64,000 nt of DNA from Paenibacillus agricola (GCF_011440305.1 NZ_JAAOIW010000001.1:372001-436000), one strand, 5' to 3'; shown: positions 26,977 through 36,232, counted from the first letter of the stretch. A program made the numbers and translations. Notes: a model not told the origin generated them from the sequence alone.

Positions 26977-27903
26977 TTGGAAAACACAGTTGATGTCGTT
27001 ATTATTGGTGGCGGACCTGCGGGCATGAGTGCAGCCTTGGTACTTGGCCGAGCCAGAAAGACGGTTATTGTTTTGGACGAGGAACTCCCCAGGAACCGCG
27101 TGACCCACGAATCACATGGCTTCCTAACTAGGGACGGCATTACTCCAGGCAAGTTCCGTCAAATTGCCAGAGCGGAGATCAGCGTTTACCCCTCCGTACA
27201 TTTTGTCAAAGACTCCGCAGTTTCCATTATTGGGCAAGATGGGGATTTTCAAGTTACAGCTGGACAAGGCGAGGTTTATCTTGCCCGCAAAATACTAATT
27301 GCTTCAGGAATGAAGGATTTACCACTCGATATTGCAGGGCTTAATGAGGTATATGGAAGCAGCGCTTTCGTATGCCCCTATTGCGACGGATGGGAGCTGC
27401 AGGACCAGACGCTTGTACTGATTGCCAAAGGCAGCCGCGCCGTCCATATGGCCAAAATTTTAAGTGGCTGGACGAAGCATTTTACCCTATGCACCAACGG
27501 ACCCGATGACTTAAGCGATGAACAACGTGTGGAGCTACAGCAGCACCAAATCCCTTTATTCGACCAACCGATCCAGCGAATTGAGAATAAAAAGGGCATT
27601 GTCGAACGCGTTGTCTTGGAGGATGGGACGGAGATCCGGTGCACGGGGATCTTCTTTGCACCCAAGCTTGCTCCAGGCTCTGATTTAGCGCAATCGCTTG
27701 GCTGCCAACTAACTGAAACTGGCGTTGTTGTTGTAGAGGGCTTTGGCAAAACCAGTGTAGCAGGTGTCTATAGCGCTGGAGATGCTGCGACCGAGGCCCA
27801 ACAGCTTATTGCTGCTGCTGCAGCTGGATCACTTGCTGCCGCTGGGATTAATGGCGAGCTTCAATTTGAGGCTTGGGATCGTGTAGAAGAATTGAAGGCT
27901 TAA
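26977..27903 (+). CDS. Thioredoxin-reductase-like FAD/NAD(P) disulfide oxidoreductase
   Basis: A 308-residue low-molecular-weight flavoprotein. It has the N-terminal FAD motif GGGPAGMSAALVLGRA, a redox-active CPYC in VCPYCDGWE (near residue 130), a degenerate second nucleotide site (LIAKGSRAVHMA) and the FAD closing motif GVYSAGDAA. Classical TrxB has CATC and a GGGDSA NAD(P)H motif. The changed pair and missing GGG suggest a relative acting on small disulfides or thioredoxin-like partners, as in gliotoxin/holomycin-type reductases. GGAGG abuts the in-frame ATG at 26968, so I choose the TTG at 26977, nine bases after it. Confidence 0.85.
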   Translation: MENTVDVVIIGGGPAGMSAALVLGRARKTVIVLDEELPRNRVTHESHGFLTRDGITPGKFRQIARAEISVYPSVHFVKDSAVSIIGQDGDFQVTAGQGEVYLARKILIASGMKDLPLDIAGLNEVYGSSAFVCPYCDGWELQDQTLVLIAKGSRAVHMAKILSGWTKHFTLCTNGPDDLSDEQRVELQQHQIPLFDQPIQRIENKKGIVERVVLEDGTEIRCTGIFFAPKLAPGSDLAQSLGCQLTETGVVVVEGFGKTSVAGVYSAGDAATEAQQLIAAAAAGSLAAAGINGELQFEAWDRVEELKA

Positions 27904-28001
27904 GGAAATGCCCAATTTAGGCAATAGTTATTTCGAGGTTGTCGATTATATTTCAAAATGTCAGTTGGCCAGCGAAGCTACATGGGAAAGGAGGAGCCTT
28001 G

Positions 28002-28859
28002 ATGATTAAAGTCGGATTGACCGGATTTGGTGACCACGAGGAGTTATATGGCAAGCTTAAGCAAGAGAAACGGCTTCCAACCTATAGCGAGCACTTTTCG
28101 ATTGTTGAATTAGATAGCCCCTTTTACGCTGTGCAGCCTGTAAAAAATTACACAAAATGGGTGCAAGCTACACCGGACGGCTTCGGATTTATTGTGAAGG
28201 CCTACCAAGGGATGACGGGACATTTGAGAGGCAAAAAAAACTTTTTTGATACCGAGGATGCAATGTTTGAGGCGTTTCATGTTTCGATCCAGCCCGTGGT
28301 TGATGCAGGAAAGCTGCTCATGGTGTTATTCCAGTATCCGCCTTGGTTTGAGTGCAGCCGTGAAAACGTTGCTCTGTTGCGTGAAACACGTGCAAGAATG
28401 CGGGATGTTCCTTGTGCGCTCGAATTCCGTAACCAATCCTGGTATTCACCCGAATTCCGTGAGCGGACTCTCGATTTCATGCGCAAGGAAAACTGGATTC
28501 ATACCGTTGTCGATGAGCCGCAAGCTGGCACTGGCTCGATTCCAATTGTTTCCGTTGCGACCTCTACGGATGCCACCTATGTGCGGATGCATGGGCGTTA
28601 TGTACAGGGCTGGAACCAAAGCAGCCACCCCGACTGGCGGAAGCTTCGCTACTTGTATAGGTACAACAGCGAGGAGCTGACGGAATGGCGGGATCGATTA
28701 TTGGAGCTTGTGAAAAGCTGCTCTAACGTTTACGTTGTCTTCAACAATAATTCCGGCGGTGATGCCACGGATAATGCCAAAGAGCTGATGAGGCTGCTCG
28801 ATCTGGATACGAAGGAGATGCCTCCCCAGCAAGCCGATTTGTTTGAGGATTTACAATAA
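28002..28859 (+). CDS. DUF72 (YecE-like) family protein
   Basis: A 285-residue TIM-barrel-like protein of the DUF72 family. Marks are VGLTGFGDHEELYG at the first strand, FSIVELDSPFYAVQP, FIVKAYQGMTGH, KLLMVLFQYPPWFECS, ALEFRNQSWYSPEF, YVRMHGRY and YVVFNNNSGGDATDNA near the end. The family's biochemical role is not established. A strong AGGAGG precedes the ATG at 28002, so the longer frame from 27939 is not used. It stands alone between the TrxB-like gene and a long inverted repeat. Confidence 0.88.
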   Translation: MIKVGLTGFGDHEELYGKLKQEKRLPTYSEHFSIVELDSPFYAVQPVKNYTKWVQATPDGFGFIVKAYQGMTGHLRGKKNFFDTEDAMFEAFHVSIQPVVDAGKLLMVLFQYPPWFECSRENVALLRETRARMRDVPCALEFRNQSWYSPEFRERTLDFMRKENWIHTVVDEPQAGTGSIPIVSVATSTDATYVRMHGRYVQGWNQSSHPDWRKLRYLYRYNSEELTEWRDRLLELVKSCSNVYVVFNNNSGGDATDNAKELMRLLDLDTKEMPPQQADLFEDLQ

Positions 28860-28888
28860 AGCCATGCTATAAAGACATATAAAAAAAT

Positions 28889-28991
28889 ATAAGCCACCCG
28901 TTCCGCGTCCGGGCTGTAATTCGGTAGCATCAAGCTTTTTTCAAAGCTTTGCGCTGTCGAAATACGACCCGCCATGAAGAGGGTGGCTTAT
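28889..28991 (-). terminator. Long-loop inverted repeat after the nucleoside deoxyribosyltransferase gene
   Basis: ATAAGCCACCC (28889-28899) and GGGTGGCTTAT (28981-28991) are exact complements separated by 81 bases. Internal small stems are AAGCTT...AAGCTT and GTCG...CGAC. On the minus strand the right arm runs into TATTTTTTTATATG, so it may end the purine salvage operon. The large structured loop is unusual for a terminator. Confidence 0.55.
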
Positions 28992-29001
28992 TAGATTTCA
29001 A

Positions 29002-29529
29002 TTATGCTTCTACCAAGTCTGCATAAATCCTTTTGATGCAGTCCTCAAAAGTCCCAAACACCACAATCACCGGAACGCCCAGCATCAAATTAAGCGGAAG
29101 CTCCAGATTTTCGATATGCAGGCCTTCCTTGTCCACATACCTGCCGTCCCCCCCGAGCTCGACAGCCCCCCAATGGGCAGCTACTTTATCCTTCAAGGGC
29201 ATATCCTTGTCCATATAACCATATAGCTTCTTTCCTTTAGCATAAGCATACCCTACCTCAAATACCGTACCCGAATCAGGCTCTGCTCCCCGAAAAGGGT
29301 TCAAGTTCGAAGTAATGATGTCCGCCTCTTCCAACAGCTTAATATTGGCATGAAATATCTCTTCAGCGATTTCCTGTTTGCTGCGGCCAACAGCCTTATT
29401 GATCACATTATCCTTAGGAAACATCCCAACAAAGCCATATTTTTCACATACTGCTTTATAAGCCGCCCCGATTGCCAGTGCATTCGGATAAAATACTTCA
29501 AAGCCAGTCAAATATATTTTGTTTCCCAC
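29002..29529 (-). CDS. Nucleoside 2-deoxyribosyltransferase
   Basis: A 175-residue enzyme that moves deoxyribose between bases. The start is GTG with AGGAG eight bases before. It has KIYLTGFEVFYPNA at the N-terminus, the DIITSNLNPFRGAEPDSG segment and the catalytic glutamate in GTVFEVGYAYAKGK. These match the Ndt family. It is the last gene of the purine/nucleoside salvage operon, 48 bases after adenine deaminase, and would recycle bases and deoxynucleosides released by the upstream hydrolase and deaminase. Confidence 0.9.
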   Translation of the reverse strand: MGNKIYLTGFEVFYPNALAIGAAYKAVCEKYGFVGMFPKDNVINKAVGRSKQEIAEEIFHANIKLLEEADIITSNLNPFRGAEPDSGTVFEVGYAYAKGKKLYGYMDKDMPLKDKVAAHWGAVELGGDGRYVDKEGLHIENLELPLNLMLGVPVIVVFGTFEDCIKRIYADLVEA

Positions 29530-29577
29530 TATGCAACTCCTACAGCTCAGTAGCCACTTTTATTTTCTACTTCAGGG

Positions 29578-31293
29578 TTAAACCGCTTGAATCAGCAAGG
29601 GAACAACCTTGCCGGCGTTCACATCGATTAAGCCTAAATCCGTTATTTTCAGTGCAGGGCTGACCGGCAAGGAATGGGTGCTGATCGACATAATTGGATT
29701 ATAATGGCGGTAGCCTAACGATTCCATCGCTTTATGCAGCCGATTGACTTCAATTGCCGTTTGCTCCAACGGCTCCTCTGTTAAAATCCCACCAACCGGA
29801 AGGTGCAGATTGGCCAGAACCTGGCCATCTTCTACCACGCAGAAGCCTCCTTGGTTGCGGATCACCTCATTGGCGGCAAGCACCATATCCGCCGCATTGT
29901 GCCCGATCACCAGCAGATTGTGGTTGTCATGCGAATACGTAGTCGCCACCGCTCCGCGTTTGATTGTGTCACCGCCAATTAATCCGTAGGCACGGTTGCC
30001 GTTTTTGCCATAGCGCTCAAACGAGGCAATCAGGCCATAGTCGCTTGCCTGCCAGCCAAGCTGGCCTCCGCTAACCGCTACCTCGCCCTGATACTCCTCC
30101 GTAAAGGTTGAGCCGTCCTGCACCATCATCACCCTGCAGCTGTATCGACCATCGGCTTCGGGCACAGCAACCGAGAAATCCTGCTCCGTTAGCAAGGGCA
30201 GCTTGACGCTTTGATAATAATGCGCGGGGAATGTGTACTTCGTGGCATTCGGAACATAGGGCTCATGAACGTCATATACCTTTTGCCCCTTTTTATAGAC
30301 TTGGTCTATCGTCATCTGCTCCAAGTGAGAGACGAACATAAAATCGGCAATTTTGCCCGGAGCTATCACTCCGCGGTCATGCAGCCTCATCCGTCGCGCT
30401 GGCGTGAAGGTGCTCGCATAAATGGCCTTCTCGGGATCCATCCCCATCGCAATCGCTTTGCGCACCAAGTGGTTCAAATGCCCGCGTTGTTGGAAGGAGT
30501 CCGCCATTACATCATCCGTCACAAAGCAAAAATGCTCGGATACTTCATGCTGGATCAAATAATCCATAATCGCCGGAGTCATCGATTTTTCTTGAATCTC
30601 AATAAACATCCCCGCCGCAATTCGCGCTTCCATCCCTTCAATCGTTTGGTGGGTATGGTCGGAATCGACTCCCGCATAGATGACGCGGTGCAAATCCAAA
30701 TCCAGCAGCTTGGGGCAATGGCCCTCGATGACCAAATTCGGATAATTGGTGCGGATATGGTCGAGAATATGGTTGGTTTTACAATCGGGATTGGAAATAA
30801 TATCCACATAGTTCATGATCTCACCCAGACAAATGATTTTCTCCGTCTGCAGCAGCTCGTCCAGGTCGGCAATTTCAATCGATCCGCCTGAGGTTTCCAA
30901 GGAGGTCGCCGGTACGGAGCTAGGCACAGCATAAAACATATCTGCCACACAATGCTCGCTCGCCAGCATCAGCTGCTTCACACCAGCCAGCCCGAATACA
31001 TTGGCTATTTCATGTGGTTCCGGGACAATGGTAGTGACTCCGTTGCGAATCAGGCCATACGAGAACGTTTCCGGTGTAACCATCGTACTCTCAATATGCA
31101 GGTGGATATCGATCAAGCCGGGAAGTAAATAACGCCCTTCTCCAGCTACTATGCTCTTAGCCTCGAACGTTTCCTGCCCGCGGTCGCCCATATAGAGGAA
31201 ACGGCCATCAAGCACCGCTACGTTGCCCTTATTGAACTTTTTCATATAACTGTTGTACATCTGGACATTTTCAATAAGCAAATCTACATACAT
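29578..31293 (-). CDS. ade: Adenine deaminase
   Basis: A 571-residue metal-dependent amidohydrolase converting adenine to hypoxanthine and ammonia. It shows the metal motif DIHLHIES (after LLPGLI), EPHEIANVFG, EGHCPKLL, SDHTHQTIEGM and SFCFVTDD-like metal residues (HFCFVTDDVMAD). The C-terminal adenine-deaminase region is HDNHNLLVIGHNAADM and GQVLANLHLPVGGI. Start at 31293 (MYVDLLIEN) follows GGAGGTG. It lies between the ABC ATPase and the deoxyribosyltransferase in one operon. The intercistronic stem at 31343-31363 could tune expression. Confidence 0.92.
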   Translation of the reverse strand: MYVDLLIENVQMYNSYMKKFNKGNVAVLDGRFLYMGDRGQETFEAKSIVAGEGRYLLPGLIDIHLHIESTMVTPETFSYGLIRNGVTTIVPEPHEIANVFGLAGVKQLMLASEHCVADMFYAVPSSVPATSLETSGGSIEIADLDELLQTEKIICLGEIMNYVDIISNPDCKTNHILDHIRTNYPNLVIEGHCPKLLDLDLHRVIYAGVDSDHTHQTIEGMEARIAAGMFIEIQEKSMTPAIMDYLIQHEVSEHFCFVTDDVMADSFQQRGHLNHLVRKAIAMGMDPEKAIYASTFTPARRMRLHDRGVIAPGKIADFMFVSHLEQMTIDQVYKKGQKVYDVHEPYVPNATKYTFPAHYYQSVKLPLLTEQDFSVAVPEADGRYSCRVMMVQDGSTFTEEYQGEVAVSGGQLGWQASDYGLIASFERYGKNGNRAYGLIGGDTIKRGAVATTYSHDNHNLLVIGHNAADMVLAANEVIRNQGGFCVVEDGQVLANLHLPVGGILTEEPLEQTAIEVNRLHKAMESLGYRHYNPIMSISTHSLPVSPALKITDLGLIDVNAGKVVPLLIQAV

Positions 31294-31342
31294 ATGAGGC
31301 ACCTCCACTAGCTTGTTTGGATTCACAAGACATTTGCTTCAA

Positions 31343-31363
31343 CGTTAGTCCGAGAGACTAACG
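31343..31363 (-). other. Intercistronic hairpin between the ABC ATPase and ade
   Basis: CGTTAGTC (31343-31350) and GACTAACG (31356-31363) form a perfect 8-bp stem with a five-base loop. There is no T-run on the minus strand, so it looks more like a processing or stabilising element than a terminator. Confidence 0.5.
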
Positions 31364-31374
31364 CTATTCTTTTC

Positions 31375-32457
31375 CTAATCCACGATAACTAATTTTTCGT
31401 CAGGGAAGGCAAGCAACACCTTTTGGCCATTGGCGTAAGGCTCTTCCATTTCCTTATTAACGGTAAACTCCCCCAGCATGGTATTAATGACATATTGGTA
31501 GCTGCGCCCAAGAAAGGTACTAAGCTTGATGACCCCGGGCACGCTATTTATCCCGCCATCACCAGCCTGCTCCGCTGCCATTTCTGCTGTTGTTGCTATA
31601 CTAATATCCTCAGGGCGAATAGCGCATTTGCGCCCTGTTGAGCCCACTGTCCCTGCATGCCTCGTTAGCCGAAACTCCGTATCCGCTACCTTTAGCAAGA
31701 TTTCACCGTCTTGCTCCATACGCTCCGTAAACTCAATAAAATTGCTAAACCCGATAAAGCGGGCGACAAATTCGGTCTTCGGATACTTGAATATCGTTGA
31801 GGGGCGATCCAGCTGTTCAATAACGCCGTTATTCATAATCGCAACCTGGTCCGAGATCGAAAAGCATTCCTCCTGGTCATGGGATACATAAACGGTAGTG
31901 ATACCCAATTCTTGCTGAATCCGTCTAATCTCCACCCGCATATGGGTGCGCAGATTGGCATCCAAATTACTTAGCGGCTCATCAAACAGCAGCAAATCCG
32001 GTTCAATAACAAGCGCCCGGGCGATCGCTACCCGCTGCTTTTGCCCGCCTGATAATTCCTTCGGAAACCGCTTTTCAAACCCCGTTAAGCTAACGACATC
32101 CAATATTTTGCCGACCCGCTTCTTAATCTCGTCGTCCTTCACTTTCCTCAAGCGCAGACCAAATGCAACATTCTCAAAAACCGATAAATGCGGAAACAAG
32201 GCATAGCTTTGAAACACAAAGCCAAAGTTGCGTTTGCTGACGGGTACACGCGTATAATCTTTTCCATCAAAAGTGAATTTGCCATGCGTCGCTTCTAGGA
32301 AGCCGGCGATTAAGCGTAAGGTTGTCGTTTTTCCACAGCCGCTTGGACCCAGTAAGGAGATAAACTGCCCTTTATCGATATTCAAATTAAAATCCTTTAA
32401 AATATAATGCTGATGATTATAAGCAACCGACACCTTGTCCAACGCCAGTAATGTCAT
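31375..32457 (-). CDS. ABC importer ATPase (PotA-like)
   Basis: A 360-residue ATPase of the PotA/FbpC/MalK group. It has Walker A GPSGCGKTT, Q-loop FVFQSYALFPHL, signature LSGGQKQRVAIARAL, Walker B LLLFDEPLSNLD and switch VSHDQEECFSI. A C-terminal TOBE-type regulatory domain follows (about 240-360; CAIRPEDISI). Start at 32457 (MTLLALDKV) follows GGAGG at nine bases. It energises the two permeases encoded just upstream. Its neighbours point to nucleobase or nucleoside uptake rather than polyamines. Confidence 0.92.
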   Translation of the reverse strand: MTLLALDKVSVAYNHQHYILKDFNLNIDKGQFISLLGPSGCGKTTTLRLIAGFLEATHGKFTFDGKDYTRVPVSKRNFGFVFQSYALFPHLSVFENVAFGLRLRKVKDDEIKKRVGKILDVVSLTGFEKRFPKELSGGQKQRVAIARALVIEPDLLLFDEPLSNLDANLRTHMRVEIRRIQQELGITTVYVSHDQEECFSISDQVAIMNNGVIEQLDRPSTIFKYPKTEFVARFIGFSNFIEFTERMEQDGEILLKVADTEFRLTRHAGTVGSTGRKCAIRPEDISIATTAEMAAEQAGDGGINSVPGVIKLSTFLGRSYQYVINTMLGEFTVNKEMEEPYANGQKVLLAFPDEKLVIVD

Positions 32458-32472
32458 AAAGAACAACCTCCG

Positions 32473-33261
32473 TTATCGTTTTGTAAAATAGCTTAATCCC
32501 AGAAGTCTTTCAATGAAGAAAATTAATACTGTGGTTAGCAGCATCAACAGCACCGAAATGGCCGCAAGGGTCGGATCAAAATGGTTTTCCAAATATGATA
32601 ACATCTGAATGGGGAACGTGCTGACTCCAGGTCCTGTCATAAAGACGGATATTTCCACATTATTAAAGGAATCCAAGAAAGCGATGATGACTGCGGCAAG
32701 GATACCTGATTTGATATTGGGTAAAACAACAATAAAAAAGGTATGAAGACGGCCTGCGCCAAGGCTTAAAGAGGCTTCCTCAATGGAGAAATCGAAATTG
32801 GACAGGCTGGAGGCAATTACGCGAATGGTAAAAGGAAGCATAATAACCGTGTGCCCTATAAACAAAGCAACCATCATTGGTAGCTGGTAGGCGATAATCA
32901 AATATTTGAGCATGGTGAAGCCCATAACGATCCCAGGAATAAGCACAGGGGAAATAAATATCGCATTCAAGGCTTCCTTCCCTTTGAAATCAAACCGGCT
33001 TAACGCGTAAGCAGCAGGAACACCCAGCAATAAAGCACATATATTGCCTACGAATGACACAAGGATCGAAACTTTAAAGGTATCCATAAACATGCTTTGT
33101 TTGAAAATATTTTCATACCATTTCAGGGAAAAGCCTTGGGGCGGAAATTTCATAATCGTGCCCGGCTCGAAGGAAGCAACCGCAATAATGAGCATGGGGC
33201 TTAAAAGCAATACATACACAAACAGGGTAAACAGGCCAAGCCCTCGATTTTTCTCCTTCAT
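32473..33261 (-). CDS. ABC importer permease (PotC-like)
   Basis: A 262-residue inner-membrane permease with six predicted helices. The coupling motif is EASLSLGAGRLHTFFIVVLPNI, shown as EASLSLGAGRLHTFF followed by the PNIKSG turn near residues 160-185. The N-terminal LFVYVLLLSPMLIIAVASF is typical of PotC/PhnV permeases. It begins four bases after the stop of the other permease gene and is followed by the ATPase gene. Confidence 0.9.
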   Translation of the reverse strand: MKEKNRGLGLFTLFVYVLLLSPMLIIAVASFEPGTIMKFPPQGFSLKWYENIFKQSMFMDTFKVSILVSFVGNICALLLGVPAAYALSRFDFKGKEALNAIFISPVLIPGIVMGFTMLKYLIIAYQLPMMVALFIGHTVIMLPFTIRVIASSLSNFDFSIEEASLSLGAGRLHTFFIVVLPNIKSGILAAVIIAFLDSFNNVEISVFMTGPGVSTFPIQMLSYLENHFDPTLAAISVLLMLLTTVLIFFIERLLGLSYFTKR

Positions 33262-33265
33262 CCCG

Positions 33266-34087
33266 CTACCCCTTTACACTTAATTTATTGGATATTTTCG
33301 TCATAAAGCCTATGACAATCAAGGTAATTACAATCATGATCGTGGCTACGACCGATGCGGAGTACCAATCATTCAGCGTAATGGCATTTTGATACAGGAA
33401 TGTCGAAATGACCCTCTTCTTGCCTCCTAATACGGATGGTGTTGTATAGGCCGTCATGCTGCCCACAAACACAAGGATGCTGCCAAGAATTAAACCCGGG
33501 ATACTAAGCGGAAAAATGATTTTGCGAAAAACCGTGAGCCGCGAGGCTCCCAAGCTTTCTGCAGCTTTGACCAGATCGGCATCAATATTCTCCATAACCC
33601 CTACAAGGGAAATAATAATGAGCGGCAGGAACAGGTGGATTAAACCGATCATCATCGCAGTGGGTGTATACAAAATCTCCAAGGGCTGGCTAATTAAGCC
33701 TAGCTTGATCAAAGAAGAATTTAATAGCCCATTTTTGCCGAGTATAATAATCCAGCTAAACGACCTGACTACGGAGCTAGTCAATAGCGGAAAAATCGAC
33801 AATGCGAGCAAAGCCCCTTTTTTCCTCACGCTTTGCCTGGAAATATAATAAGCAACCGGAAACCCGATTACAATACAAGTCAGCGTAGTAATGAAGCTAA
33901 CCTGCATCGTGGTGAACAAAATATTCAGGAAGTATTGATCCTTCAGGAAATGCACGTAGCCGTCGAATGTAAAGCTGCCCTTTTGAAAAAAGGTAGTCCC
34001 CATCGTCATGATAATCGGAACGAGCATAAATACAACCAGGAATAATAAGCCTGGTATCATAAGCAGGTATATATATTTCTTTTTCAT
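33266..34087 (-). CDS. ABC importer permease (PotB-like)
   Basis: A 273-residue permease with an N-terminal helix (YLLMIPGLLFLVVFMLVPII) and the coupling motif KAAESLGASRLTVFRKIIFP near residues 185-205, as in PotB. Further helices run to the C-terminus. AGGGGG precedes the ATG. It forms a heterodimer with the next gene's product by analogy with PotBC. It is placed between nucleoside hydrolase and the second permease. Confidence 0.9.
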   Translation of the reverse strand: MKKKYIYLLMIPGLLFLVVFMLVPIIMTMGTTFFQKGSFTFDGYVHFLKDQYFLNILFTTMQVSFITTLTCIVIGFPVAYYISRQSVRKKGALLALSIFPLLTSSVVRSFSWIIILGKNGLLNSSLIKLGLISQPLEILYTPTAMMIGLIHLFLPLIIISLVGVMENIDADLVKAAESLGASRLTVFRKIIFPLSIPGLILGSILVFVGSMTAYTTPSVLGGKKRVISTFLYQNAITLNDWYSASVVATIMIVITLIVIGFMTKISNKLSVKG

Positions 34088-34113
34088 ACCGATTAACCCC
34101 CTTTGCCAGCTCG

Positions 34114-35046
34114 CTATTTAAGCAAGGTTTGCACAAACAAGTGAAGAAATGCCTCGGAGTTTACACCCACGCATACTTGGACATTAGGCTCCCGTTTCAA
34201 GCGGTTTTGAAAATCACAAATCGTTTGCCCATCACATAGCTCACTACGCGTCTCTATATCCACATAATAGGCTTGAGTCGTTACCAAATCCTTACGCAAG
34301 GCCACGCCTACCGCCAAAGGATCATGGAGCGCACACGCCTTCACCTGATTTCTTTCCCAATAACGCTTCATATAATCGGAGGTGCTCTGCAACACATAAC
34401 GCCCAATCGGCGTATCCCCCAGCAAAGTGACATGCTCATCCGTAAGCAATGCTTGCCGTGTCACATCAAGCCCTACGAGCGTCAAGACAGGGAATCCGGC
34501 ATGAAGAACAATCCGTGCAGCCTCCGGATCAACATACATATTGTATTCAGCCACAGGCGTCACATTGCCGAACCCTTTAACCACGCCGCCCATGACAATC
34601 ACTTCCTTCACCTCATGAACCAATTGCGGACGTTTGGCAAGTGCCAAAGCGAGATTAGTCAGGGGTGCCGTCATCACCAGTGTCACCTCACCGGGATGCT
34701 GTAAAACCTGCTCAATAATAAAATCAGGACCAAAGCCTTCTGTCTCGGTTTTGTTTACAAGCATCGTGCTAAGCGCACCGCCAAGGCCGTCTTCTCCGTG
34801 CACTCTATGCTCGAAAAAGGTATTCCGCATCAGGGGCTTTACCGCTCCTTTAATAACGGGAATCTGCTCCTCGACACCAAGCAGCTGGAGAATTTTGCAG
34901 GTGTTTTCGGTAGCCTTATCCAATGAAACATTGCCGTTAACCGTTGTAATGCCCAATATGTCCATCTCACCGCTTTGAACGGCAAGGATGATGCCAAGGG
35001 CATCATCCACACCGGTATCCACATCGAGGATAACCTTTTTATTCAT
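34114..35046 (-). CDS. Inosine/uridine-preferring nucleoside hydrolase
   Basis: A 310-residue ribohydrolase that splits nucleosides into ribose and free base. The calcium-binding signature DVDTGVDDALG is at residues 6-16. The TTVNGNVSLDKATENT segment, VMTAPLTNLALAL, VMGGVV, AEYNMYVDPEAA and the late HDPLAVGVAL segment with the active-site histidine follow the family order. It sits between the solute-binding protein gene and the permease genes, which points to imported nucleosides being cleaved on arrival. Adenine released would then meet the deaminase encoded downstream. Confidence 0.93.
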   Translation of the reverse strand: MNKKVILDVDTGVDDALGIILAVQSGEMDILGITTVNGNVSLDKATENTCKILQLLGVEEQIPVIKGAVKPLMRNTFFEHRVHGEDGLGGALSTMLVNKTETEGFGPDFIIEQVLQHPGEVTLVMTAPLTNLALALAKRPQLVHEVKEVIVMGGVVKGFGNVTPVAEYNMYVDPEAARIVLHAGFPVLTLVGLDVTRQALLTDEHVTLLGDTPIGRYVLQSTSDYMKRYWERNQVKACALHDPLAVGVALRKDLVTTQAYYVDIETRSELCDGQTICDFQNRLKREPNVQVCVGVNSEAFLHLFVQTLLK

Positions 35047-35083
35047 GCTCTATTCTCCCTTGTCCTGATCCTTGTCACCAAGC

Positions 35084-36181
35084 TTATTGGGCTAGCTCGC
35101 GGTTAAAGCGCTCTGTCCATTTTTTTAGGTTATCATTGACGAATTTAACGTCCAGCTTGCGCAGCTTGTTGATCGTGTCAGCACCATAGGTAAGGCCTTG
35201 GGCTTCTTCATCGGTCAATTTAACTTCTTTATTGGTAGGCGAAGTAATTTTGGCTTTGGCTGTTTTTTCTTGAACTTCCTTGCTTAAATACCAGTTGATC
35301 AGCTCTTCGGCAAGCTGTTTATTTTTGGAGCCCTTCACGACATTAATCGTGTTCATTACGGCATACCCACCTTCGGTTGGCGTAACAAATTTGGCATCCG
35401 GCACACCTGCTTGCAAATCCTTAAAGTAGCTGTCCATAAACGGACCGGCAGCAATTTCCCCTTGGGCAAACATCGTCACGAAATCAGCCGTTTTTCCGTA
35501 ATATTTCACGACGGATGGATTTAACTCTTTTAATTTGGCAAAGGCTTGGTCTTCATTAAAGGTAGTATTGCCCGCAATAAGTGAAGCTGCGTCGAGGATC
35601 ATTGGCCCACTGGTTGTTGTAATACCTGGCAAAGTCAGCTTTTTTGCCAATTCTGGACTCCATAAGTCCTTCCAAGATTTGATTTCTGTCTTCACCAGCT
35701 TCGGATTGTAAGCAATACCCAATTGGTTAACCGTGTAGGCAGGACCATAATCCGCACCCAGTGGTGCTTTGGCAATATCATAAAGCTGGTCGACATTCGG
35801 AATACGTGCGCGGTCAATCTTGTCGATCACCCCGGCATCAATCCCCTGTTGGGTGAAATAATCGGAAAGGAAAAGGACATCTACCGAGGAGCTGCCTTGC
35901 TGAACCTTATTTAATCGCTCAGCATTATTGCCGATTTCGAATACCACTTTTACATTAAATTTCTTTTCAAAAGGCACAATAACTTCCTTGTTGCTAAAAT
36001 CATCATTTGCCCATGTCGACACCACTAATTTGGTAGGCTCGCCACTTGCTGCCGGCGCGGTAGATGGTGCAGAAGCTGCTGGAGCTCCGCTATTTGCTTT
36101 GCTATCCGTACCACATCCTGCTAAAGCTAATGCTACAAACGTTAATGAAAGTGCGCTGCTAATCGTTTTTTTATTCATCAT
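35084..36181 (-). CDS. Polyamine-type ABC solute-binding lipoprotein, probably for nucleosides or bases
   Basis: A 365-residue lipoprotein with lipobox LAGC at about residues 20-23 and an Ala/Ser/Pro linker. The mature chain resembles PotD/FbpA-type binding proteins (LVVSTWANDDFSNKEVIVPF; VDVLFLSDYFTQQGIDAGVI; GDYGPAYTVNQLGIAYNPK-like hinge). It is the first gene of a seven-gene operon with importer, hydrolase, deaminase and deoxyribosyltransferase genes, so its ligand is more likely a nucleoside or purine than a polyamine. That specificity is inferred from context only. Confidence 0.9.
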   Translation of the reverse strand: MMNKKTISSALSLTFVALALAGCGTDSKANSGAPAASAPSTAPAASGEPTKLVVSTWANDDFSNKEVIVPFEKKFNVKVVFEIGNNAERLNKVQQGSSSVDVLFLSDYFTQQGIDAGVIDKIDRARIPNVDQLYDIAKAPLGADYGPAYTVNQLGIAYNPKLVKTEIKSWKDLWSPELAKKLTLPGITTTSGPMILDAASLIAGNTTFNEDQAFAKLKELNPSVVKYYGKTADFVTMFAQGEIAAGPFMDSYFKDLQAGVPDAKFVTPTEGGYAVMNTINVVKGSKNKQLAEELINWYLSKEVQEKTAKAKITSPTNKEVKLTDEEAQGLTYGADTINKLRKLDVKFVNDNLKKWTERFNRELAQ

Positions 36182-36232
36182 TTCATTCTCACCTATCCCT
36201 TTTTTTGTGTATTGGGCCTAGCTATAAAATAA

